64,000 nucleotides of DNA from Hormiphora californensis (taxonomy: Eukaryota; Ctenophora; Tentaculata; Cydippida; Pleurobrachiidae). Each line of letters starts with the position of its first letter. Positions within the stretch are counted from its first letter, which is position 1. The notes beneath the pieces were generated by a model, which was given only the letters and a program-made list of their open reading frames with translations, ran no database searches and was not told the DNA's origin. Positions 54,701-64,000 of this stretch are shown here, one piece after another. Position numbers and translations under genes: made by a program. The DNA lies in assembly GCA_020137815.1 (NCBI GenBank), contig CM035355.1, positions 4,202,520-4,266,519 of the forward strand, written 5' to 3'.

Positions 54701-57700
54701 CCTGGATCACCATCGGAGATAGAGCTTCCTCCGGAGGACCAACTTGCAGATACCGGAGAGCTCTGATAGTCTGCGATTGTACAGGAAATTGTTGCGTTTT
54801 CACCAGTTGTTATGAACGCATCAACCGTCGTTATGGTAACCACGTCTGCGGTTAGGTCAGCACTGATTGATCCCTTGCCGGTAAAAGCAATTGCACAGGT
54901 GTAATCGGTGTCTATAGTAAGTCCAGTAACTGTGAGAATAGTGGACAGGTTTGTACCCGAGATACCAGAACTAATTGCCGTGTTAGCTGACTCCCAGGAG
55001 GCGATTGCTAAGTCATCATTGGAATCGTCCAGATCCTCAACTGTGCAGGACATGACGGCATCTCCCCCGCTCTCCAGGTACGCAGGAACAGCTGTAATGT
55101 TTGCCACATCAATCAGGGATGCCTCGGAAACAGACCCAGAATTTCCGAACGTTGCTCGGCAGGTGAAGTTAGTGTCAGTGGTAATGGAAGTGATATCAAG
55201 CTGCAAGCCTAGATTGCTTGAGGCGGTTGCTAGAGTGGCTCCACCAGCACCGTCTACAAGAGCAACCCCGGCGGAGTCTTCCCATTGGATGGCTGTAACG
55301 GAGAGACTGTTGTCACTGATGGCACAGCTGATGGTGGCCGTGTCGCCATCGAGGATGACTGCCTCAGTAGTGGTTACGACAACCTTATCGACGGTGGCCG
55401 TGACTGCAACTGTACCGTCTCCAGCAGCAAAACTGCAGCTGTATGTTGCGTCAATGTTCACAGTCGAGAGCATTAAGATGGATTCCAGGCCGTCAGTTTC
55501 CACATTTGCAGAGTCCACTTCAGAAGAGTCTGAAGTATCTATCCAGGTTACTGTTGGATTTGCGACAGAGGCTTCTGCATCGGATAGGGTACAAGTAAGG
55601 TTGCCATCAGAGCCAGCTAAGACCACAGCATCGACAGCTGTGATGTTTACTACATCCACAAGGGCTTCTTCTGTGGCGTCAGCACTGGAAGAAAGTGTGA
55701 AGGTACAGGTGAAGTTTTTGTCGGCTGACAAAGCTGAGACAGTAAGAGTGGAGGCCTGGTCGCCATCGGCCCACGTGTCCGTGACAATAGTTACTGAGCT
55801 TCCGTCGTGTGTAAGAGTACCATCACTGTCCGACCAAACAACTGCTGAGGGTGCATTCTGAAGTCCGCTTATATCACAGCTCACTGTCGGTTCTGAAGTG
55901 TCCAGAACAATAGTTGAGTTTGAATCGATGGTGTAGAAGTCAACCGTGACATCCTGAGAAATGTCCACTGCAACGTCCCCTGTACCAAATGTGAACTCAC
56001 AGGTGAAGTTCTTGTCGGCAGAAAGACCCGATTCAATGAGCTCCGGGGATGTTGCAGTGTCGTCTATGGTGATACCTGGATCACCATCGGAGATAGAGCT
56101 TCCTCCGGAGGACCAACTTGCAGATACCGGAGAGCTCTGATAGTCTGCGATTGTACAGGAAATTGTTGCGTTTTCACCAGTTGTTATGAACGCATCAACC
56201 GTCGTTATGGTAACCACGTCCACTGTCACACTTGCTTCCACTGAATTGGTGTCAAATGTGAATTGGCAAGTATAAGTTGCATCAGTTGAGTCAGCATCAC
56301 TTTCAAGTTTAGATGAGGTAAAGTCGTCTGCTGAATAAACTGTGATATCACTGGTAGAGTTTGTCTGTTCCACTGAAGATTTGAACCACTGTACTGCTGT
56401 CAGCGTGGAGTTTGACGATACGTCGGTTAGAGCGCATGATATAGTTGCAGTGTCTGCTGAGAGTTTTACAGAATCATAGACTGTCATGGTAACCACATCT
56501 ACCACAACCTCCCCCTCCACATCCACATCTTGAACCGTAAAGATGCAGGTAAATGTTTCGTCTGCAGTGTATGATGAAGCATCAAGGACAACGAGTGTTG
56601 TGTCCTTGGGAGTTGGTAGCATAAGTCCCATCTGTTATGGTGTAGTCGGCACCACTTGTAATCGTGTCGCCCGTTAGAGTTCTTCCAGATGATCGCAGAA
56701 GGTGCCTCTGGTAAATTGGACATGTCACAAGTCAAGGTTGTGGTTGCGGACCCCTCTATGATCACTGACCCTGTGGTGTCCATTGTCACTACCGTGGCTG
56801 TTATCATGGTTTTTGTGAGAGTATCACCTCCTAATCTCAACCGCACACTCGTAGTCTGTTGTACTGTTTAGCGCGGAATTGGTAAACTTGCTGACTTGAC
56901 TTCCATCCGCACTGTTCCAAGCCTCATCTGTAACGTCGTCCGTAGTTTTAGCCGCCCCACTGGCACCCCACTCGAATGACGTTGGCTCCGTCTCAGACCC
57001 GTCCAGTGAGCAGGACAGGGTGACGCTCTCCCCCTGCAGGGCGACAGAAGGTGTTGTTGTTATGGTAACCACATCCAGAATCACATTCTTTACTATAACA
57101 AAATCTCCTGCACTGAAAGTACAGGTGTAGTTTGCATCTGCCGTTACACTTGTCAACTCAATGGTGCTGTTCTGTTCTCCATCTGTGTAGGTGTCCTCAA
57201 CTGAAGTCACACTCCCTCCATCACTGTCTGTCCATGCAATTGTGGGAGCTCCTGGGGAGTTGTCGATACTACAGGTCAGGGTCGTTGAGTCCCCTGAGAG
57301 TATTGTGTGACCCGTGGCAGTCACCTCCGCGATATCAGCATCCTACATTGCCGGATATGTTGTAACCACCGATCTGGAAGGTGCAGGTGTAGGTTTCAGT
57401 TGAATCTTGGAAATGCCTGGGTGAGAGTTGTTGTTTGGTTGTCGTTGGTAGCATCGTATGTCCCTTCATCAATTATGTAGCCACTGGATCCGTTGCTAAG
57501 TCAGCGTAGAATCCAGGTACCATAGAAGATCGGTTGGTGCAGTTGCACTGTCGGTTAGTGCGCATGTAACTGTCGCTGCTGTTCCCTCGGCAACGTGGTC
57601 ATGGGTCGTTGTTATGGTAACAACGTCCACAGTCACACTTTCTTCCGGTGTACCCGTGTCAAATGTGAATTTGCAAGTATAAGTTGCATCAGTTGAGTCA

Positions 57701-60700
57701 GCATCACTTTCAAGTTTAGATGAGGTAAAGTCATCCGCTGAATAAACTGTGATATCGCTCGTAGAGTTTGTCTGTTCCACTGAAGATTTGAACCACTGAA
57801 CTGCTGTTGGTGCGTTGTCACTAGCAACGTCACCCAACGCACAGGATATGGTAGCGGTGCTATCATCCAACTTGTAACTGTCAGTCGTGGTGATGCTCAC
57901 CACATCTACCACCACACTTCCCCCAATACTGCTGCCTTGGACGGTAAAGATACAGGAAAAGGACTGATCCGAGGTGTAATCCGAGGTATCGGAGATGGTC
58001 AGAGTTGTGTTCTGATAGTCTGTGTCAAAGGTTCCATCTATCTGGGTGTAATCAGACCCATTGATAATTGTGTTATCAGAGGGGTCCTTCCATTTGATGT
58101 TGGTGGGCTCCGCGGGCAAGTTAGACATCTCACAGACCAACACAGCGGAGGTGGTCCCTTCAAGGATAACCGCGCCCGCTGATGTGAGGGTTATGACTGT
58201 GGCTGTTATACTGGTCACCGTCAGAGTATCAGCTCCTATCTCAACCTCACACTCGTAGTCAGTAGTTGCGTTGATGATTGACTCTGTAAACTTGCTGACT
58301 TGACTTCCATCCGCACTGTTCCAAGCCTCATCTGTAACGTCGTCCGTAGTTTTAGTCTCCCCACTGGCACCCCACTTGAAGGACGTTGGCTCCGTCTCAG
58401 ACCCGTCCAGTGAGCAGGACAGGGTAACACTCTCCCCCGCCAAGGCGATCGTGGGTCCCGGAGTCAGGGTGACGACATCCACTTCCACGGTCTGTGACAA
58501 CGTGGTGCCATCGGTGGAAAATGAACACGTGTAGGTCGCATCTGCTGTCACAGAGCTCAGGACGATTTCACTGGTTTGGCTCCCATCCGTCGCATTCCAC
58601 GTACCTTCTGTGGAGCTCACAGTGGTCGCTGTACTATCCGTCCAGGTGATTGTCGTTGGCTCCGATGGGAAGTCGCTGATCACACAAGTTAGGTTGGTGG
58701 ATGACCCAGATGTGATGGTGTGACCAGTAGCCGTCACCCCAACCATTTGGACCTCCGCGGTATCCGTCAGGGTGGAACCATCGATCGTGAATGTACACGT
58801 GAAGGTTGCCGAGGCGTCCACGTTAGCCTTCTCTAACGAAATTGTCTGGGTATCTGCCGAGCTATCGTAACTTCCTTCTAGGACCGTGTAATCGCCCCCT
58901 GTCGAGATGTCAGACCCGCCACTTGACCAGCCCACCGCTGACGGCTCTGTTTCACAGGCTGACAGGGCACAAGTTATGGAAGCAGTCTCACCGTCCTGGT
59001 TGATATCACCAGTAGCGGTTATGACCACCACATCCACGGAAACTGTCTCCTTCACACTGCCATCAGTAAATGTGAAGAGACAGGTGTAGTCGGTATCAGT
59101 GGTTGTAGTAGTGCTGACCAACTGGGTAGTAGTGAAGTTGGCAGCGGAGGTGACTGTGGTACCCGCGGTGGAGTTGGTGATCTGCTCTGTCGAGGAAATG
59201 TACCATTGTACCGCTGTTAGGGCTGAAACATCAGAATCTAGCTCATCTAGTTCACAGGATAGTGTTGCGGTATCACCGGACTGGATGACACTTGCCGTTG
59301 AGGTTATACTCACGTGCTCAACTTCCACTGTTTCACTAAAGATCTCCCCATCGATCACAAACACACACGTGTAGTTCTTGTCCGTGGTGAGAGCTGCCGT
59401 GTTTAGATCCAGCACGGTAGTCTCCGTACCACCCGAGTAGGCCCCGTCTGTTATGGTATACCCGTCAGAGCCAGAGGTGATGGCATCACCATCGGGGTCT
59501 TTCCAGATTATATGCTCAGGCTCGCTGGGGGAGTTGGTCAGGATACACGTCACCGTAGCATCATCATCATCCTCGTTAGCGTATGTGCCCGTTCCCGCAA
59601 TGTCTATCATATTGGCAGCCACTTCTGACGAGACGTTCAGGGAATCCACAGTAAAGATGCAGGTGTATGTTGCCGTGGAGCCCAGGTTGTCTACGGTTAG
59701 TTTACTAAGCTTGCTCCCCGTCCCAGATTCCCATGAGTCATCCGTGACGTCACTTTGTTCTGTCCCGGTGCTATCAACCCACGTTATTGCAGAAGGTTCC
59801 ACTTGTGCCCCGGAGATCTCACAGGACAGTGTGACACTGTCACCCGACACGGCTGTATCTGATGTGGCGGTGATCTCAACCACCTGAACAGTTGCAGAGT
59901 CCCTCACATCAGCTCCATCGATTGTGAACTGACACGTGTAGGTTGTGTCGGTGGTCACCCCGGTAACGTCCAGCGTGGTCGTCTGGGATCCACCTGAGTA
60001 GCTGCCTTCCGTCACCCCGTCCGTGACAGTCCCACTGCTAGTCTTCCATGTTACCGCACTGGGCTCGGAGGGGGCGTTGGAGAGCTCGCAGGTGAGGGTG
60101 GCATTGCTACCGGATAATATCAGGACATCTGATATTGTTTGTCCTATGTAATCCACCACAGCCTCAGCGGATGTGCACTCTGAACCAAAGAGATAGCAAC
60201 AGGTAAAGGTGGTCGTTGCACCAAGATTCGATACTTGGAGGTTATCAGTTTGACTGCCACCTGAGTATACTGGGTATGTGTAGGCTATGTAATCTCCCCC
60301 TGTCGTTATCTCAGCCCCGGTACTGTTCGTCCACTTGAAGTCCCCGGGTTCGCTGCTCGCATCAGACAGCACACAAGTGAGTGATGCCGTATCCCCTGAC
60401 GCGATGACGTCATCCTGTACTGTGATGGTGACGTAATCAAGCTCCACCGTCTCCTCCACCGATCCACCGATTGTAATATCGAATGTACATGTGAAGGTGG
60501 TGTCAGTGGTGACGCTAGTTGCAGCCAGGTACCCCACCTTGTCCGACCCCGTGAAGTCAGTAGAGGCAGTGTAGGTACCGTTGTCACTGATTGTTGCACC
60601 TCCTGAGGTCCATGTTACAGTTGGGTCGGAGCTGTCCGTGGAGTCGGACAAGGTACAACTGATTGTGGAGGTTCCACCGGAGAGGATGGCGTTGTCTCCA

Positions 60701-61375
60701 GCCTCTATACTTACCACGTCCATCACACCTGCATAAAGAGAGAAATAGCTGCTTGGAATAGTGTATGTGATAGTTAATTGGAAGTGTCTGTGATAGCTGC
60801 TTGGAAGTTTCTTATAGTTTCTATGGGAAATGTAGATATGGGAAATGTAGATATTATTATGCTAGTATTATTATACCTGTATCTTCATAGGGGACACCAC
60901 CGATCAAAGCCCAACATGTCAAGTCGGTATCTGCTGATACACTTGACTGCTCATAGGTGCTACTTGTAGAGTCTGAAAAGTAGTTCTGGGTTGTTATCTC
61001 TCATTCATTTTCAAGTTGACTCATGTGTGTTTAGTAGTATAACGGCCTGCTAGCGGGAATCTGTGACAAATTTTGCAAAATTTTGGCTAGATAAGAGCAC
61101 GCTTGCTCTGTCATCTGTGAGCTACACAAAAGTGTACCTGAAGCTGTGGTGATAGTGATATCACTTCCACTTGATAAATCATTATCATCACTGTCCTTCC
61201 ACTTTACAATCAGCACAGTCCCCCCATCTGCATCTATTGTGCATGTGAGGGTCGCTGAGGAGCCGGAGAGAACTGAGTCATCAGATGTAGTAACGCTGGC
61301 AGCACCCTCACAATCCCCGATAAGTGAGGTGAATAGTAGTAGTAGTAGTGGCGACGCAATCTTTCTTTTCTTCAT
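45779..61375 (-). CDS. giant Ig-repeat type I membrane protein
   Basis: Exon 1 (61375-61138) holds a signal peptide (MKKRKIASPLLLLLFTSLIG) and half an Ig domain, exon 2 (60972-60877) completes it, and exon 3 starts at 60728 and may run to the stop near 45779. About 48 Ig-like domains of roughly 90 aa follow, typically VDVVTITTTDAV then C-x-W-x-YTC. Interspersed are a GCC2/GCC3 module near 51240-51070, a sushi module near 49580-49390, a basic RRRR site near 49030 (possible furin cleavage), further GCC2/GCC3 modules near 48900-48740, more Ig domains, and a membrane-proximal sushi-like module. Next come one transmembrane helix (about 45985-45908) and a short acidic tail with DYPPLP. Reading frame breaks occur near 57485, 57405, 57345, 56833, 56675, 56615, 52898, 49250-49130, 46900 and 46715. 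No catalytic domain. Adhesion or recognition at the cell surface is the reasonable inference. Two or more genes cannot be excluded. Confidence 0.75.
51808..56219 (-). repeat. 1374-bp coding tandem repeat, five Ig domains per unit, about 3.2 copies
   Basis: Identical landmarks recur at 52159, 53534 and 54908 (spacing 1375 and 1374). Each 458-codon unit has Ig domains beginning VDAFITTGENATISC, IDSNSTIVLDTSEPTVSC, AVDAVVLAGSDGNLTC, TTEAVILDGDTATISC and AVPAYLESGGDAVMSC. Copies differ by only scattered single bases. The array sits inside one long exon. The extra base in the first copy explains the 1375 spacing. Confidence 0.97.
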
Positions 61376-61882
61376 TTAGTTCTACAAAGTGTATTGAAAG
61401 TAACTAATATTAGTAACCAACTAAATTATTAGGAACTGAAAGTAAGCAGGGACCGAGGGAAAAGCATATCCTAAACAGAGAGTGGCTGCCAACATCAGCC
61501 TGAGTATAAACGTGTAGACACTTCATGACAACAAAATTAAGTACCATAGTGTAGTGGTTTTTGACTTTTTGACAAACACAGCCAACATTTCAAACAGAAC
61601 GATCTAGTTTACAATTAGTGTAACGTCTAGTGTGCATGAGTTATGATAAACTAGCATGTAGTACTTGAAGGATATCAACAGGACCAAGGCATCAGAGTTG
61701 CTATGAAGTAGCTAACAGAATCCTGAGTCTCAAAACAACTGTAGAACAAGCTTGTACAAGGGTAAGAAGCAGTACGGGGGACGCCACTATAACGTGCATC
61801 TCTCTCTATGCTTAGCAAACTAGTCAAACGCTTTTGCTCCCTTAGATAAAGGAAGCAAGATGGAAAGCTTGCTAGAACGATG

Positions 61883-62090
<208 letters not shown>

Positions 62091-62397
62091 GACCGGAGAG
62101 TCTCATGTGTGTCTGTGACGTCACACGAGAACCATGTCCAACAATACAGTTGTGCATGTGACAACTTTTAACAGGGCCCATGCGTCACACCGGCATCACA
62201 CAGTTGATGGTTGAGGTGGTGGTGGGGGTTGCGTGTTAAGTGAGGTCTTTTTGTACTAATTTAAAATGAACCGTACCTTTTTGTACGGGTCATAAATTAA
62301 AACGTGCGGTTATCGTCTAGCCGACTAGCATGCAACTGGATTGGCGAGGGTGTGAGATGGTATAGACGATCTGGTGTTCATCATTGGATACTATCCA

Positions 62398-62462
62398 CTG
62401 GATTTGAAAAGTGGCTCAGTGTCTATCCAATGGACAGACAGTGAGCCACTTTTCAAATTCAG
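62398..62462. repeat. inverted repeat next to the fold-back element
   Basis: GATTTGAAAAGTGGCTCAGT and, 25-30 bases later, GTGAGCCACTTTTCAAATTC form a 24-bp stem with about two mismatches. It ends a few bases before the target duplication of the large element at 62474. Confidence 0.75.
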
Positions 62463-62473
62463 TAACGAGCATG

Positions 62474-63956
62474 GGCAATTTCTCATTTGCGGCATACGGC
62501 GTCTAGACGGCGTCGCAACGCCGTCTAGACGGTATACCGTCTGGACGGGTTTCGGTGAAATCAGCTAAAAACGGTACCGAAATTGCTTGAGACGGGTTAT
62601 AGACGGTATCAGACGGTCTCTAGACGGGTTATAGACGGTATCAGACGGTGTTGCGACGGTATCAGACGGTCTCTAGACGGTGTCTAGACGGTACCGTCCC
62701 GGCGTCTGGACGGCGTCTGGACGGTGTCTAGACGGTATCCGTCCGAAATTGAGACGGCACGTCTGAAAATTGTATCAGACGTTGAGACGGACTTTTAGAA
62801 CTCCGTCTGTATTTCAGACGGAGTTTTAAAAGTACGTCTCAACGCAGTCTAAAGGAAAATCGATGAAAGTACCGTCTAGACAACGTCTCAACTGAAACCG
62901 GTCAACATACCGTCTAAACAACGTCTAGACAACGTCTAAACAGAATCTCGCGATTCAGTTTCAAATACCGTCTAGACAACTTCTCCAGCAATTTCGATAA
63001 GAATACCGTCTAAACAACGTCTAGACAACGTCTCAAATAATGATGTCTAGACTCGACCGTTTTCGAAGACCATTCTGGATTACCCATGCCAGTTGGAATT
63101 AGTGGTAGATGTGTGGTAGGCAGTCTAAAGAATTAAACTTCGCGTTGGTGACGCAGTCACCCTTACAACTCGCGCGCGTAGCGCGCGAAAACGAAGCCCG
63201 CGAAGCAGAGAGGTGATTGCATCACCAAAACTTCGCGCCTTACATTCATGAGACGACAATGGCGGGTTGCTGTTTCTTCTTACATTCAGCCAAACTGTTT
63301 TGGTATCTCCACATTCACTCTTACATCCAGCTATCGCGTTGTAATACAACTGTGAGATACTGTTGATGGCTGATACTATGAGACGTTGTTTAGACGGTAT
63401 CTGTATCGGATTCGCTTAAGACGTTGTCTAGACGTTGTTTAGACGGTATTCGTATCGAAATTGCTAGAGAAGTTGTCTAGACGGTATTTGAAACTGAATC
63501 GCGAGATTCTGTTTAGACGTTGTCTAGACGTTGTTTAGACGGTATTTTGACCGGTTTCAGTTGAGACGTTGTCTAGACGGTACTTTCATCGATTTTCCTT
63601 TAGACTGCGTTGAGACGTACTTTTAAAACTCCGTCTGAAATACAGACGGAGTTCTAAAAGTCCGTCTCAACGTCTGGTACAATTTTCAGACGTGCCGTCT
63701 CAATTTCGGACGGATACCGTCTAGACACCGTCCAGACGCCGTCCAGACGCCGGGACGGTACCGTCTAGACACCGTCTAGAGACCGTCTGATACCGTCGCA
63801 ACACCGTCTGATACCGTCTATAACCCGTCTAGAGACCGTCTGATACCGTCTATAACCCGTCTCAAGCAATTTCGGTACCGTTTTTAGCTGATTTCACCGA
63901 AACCCGTCCAGACGGTATACCGTCTAGACGCCGTATGCCGCAAATGAGAAATTGCC
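62474..63956. mobile_element. 1483-bp Mutator-like fold-back element, 9-bp target duplication
   Basis: The ends GGCAATTTCTCATTTGCGGC and GCCGCAAATGAGAAATTGCC are exact reverse complements, flanked by the 9-bp direct repeat ACGAGCATG (62465-62473 and 63957-63965). Inverted arms are each about 570 bp and packed with TCTAGACGGT-type repeats in one orientation per arm. The unique centre (about 63050-63380) has a CGCGCGCGTAGCGCGCG palindrome and no transposase. A 9-bp duplication with long inverted ends is characteristic of Mutator-like elements. Confidence 0.92.
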
Positions 63957-64000
63957 ACGAGCATGATGCACAGAAATTGATAAAATATACCTCTGTAGCC

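Noticed and set aside
52159-55861. Repeated plus-strand open frames of 273-317 codons
   Set aside because: They are antisense to the near-identical Ig blocks and repeat with the same 1374-bp period. The minus-strand translation has clear Ig cysteines, tryptophans and YTC motifs.

Overview
The window reads as nuclear DNA of an intron-rich animal. It carries spliced genes with GT-AG introns, animal-restricted families (muscleblind, Chibby, a probable SKA3, SLC22 and SLC51A transporters, prosaposin-type saposin, Ig/sushi/ephrin-receptor-like extracellular proteins), many (AG)n/(CT)n tracts and DNA-transposon-derived elements. I cannot fix the phylum; a non-bilaterian or other marine invertebrate is my guess, from the domain combinations only. 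There is one 100-base N gap (2170-2269).

Layout. 1-5228: non-coding, microsatellites and small inverted repeats. 5229-12905 (+): muscleblind-like RNA-binding protein, 7-8 exons. 12906-15442: 3' flank with a pogo/Tigger-type element. 15443-17349 (-): Chibby-like protein, 4 exons. 17617-17970 (-): two orphan exons. 18136-19656 (-): probable SKA3-like kinetochore protein. 20385-21054 (+): small unknown 3-exon gene. 21220-32201 (-): complete SLC22-type transporter, 12 exons, with a 3.3-kb 27-bp minisatellite in one intron. 32202-35306: non-coding, pogo/Tigger-like elements. 35307-40681 (-): SLC51A (organic solute transporter alpha)-like protein, 8 exons, with a complete saposin-like gene (36894-38273, same strand) inside one intron. 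41510-43985 (+): two tandem paralogues encoding small secreted cysteine-rich proteins. 44066-44923 (-): intronless secreted orphan. 45779-61375 (-): a giant type I membrane protein gene with about 48 Ig-like domains, GCC2/GCC3 (ephrin-receptor-like) modules, sushi modules, one transmembrane helix and a short tail. 61376-64000: a very long AG tract and a perfect Mutator-like fold-back element.

Most notable: the Ig gene contains a nearly identical 1374-bp (458-codon, five-Ig-domain) block repeated about 3.2 times on top of an older four-domain block duplication, and is broken by roughly ten single-base frame changes that sister copies expose as 1-nt indels. With the two neighbouring GCC2/3-containing secreted genes it forms a surface/secreted recognition-type cluster; an immune or self-recognition role is inference only. 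Three unrelated fold-back transposons with exact target duplications (TA, TTAA, 9 bp) are also resolved to the base.

Exon joins were worked out by hand from splice sites, reading phase and remembered family features. No alignment or database search was run.
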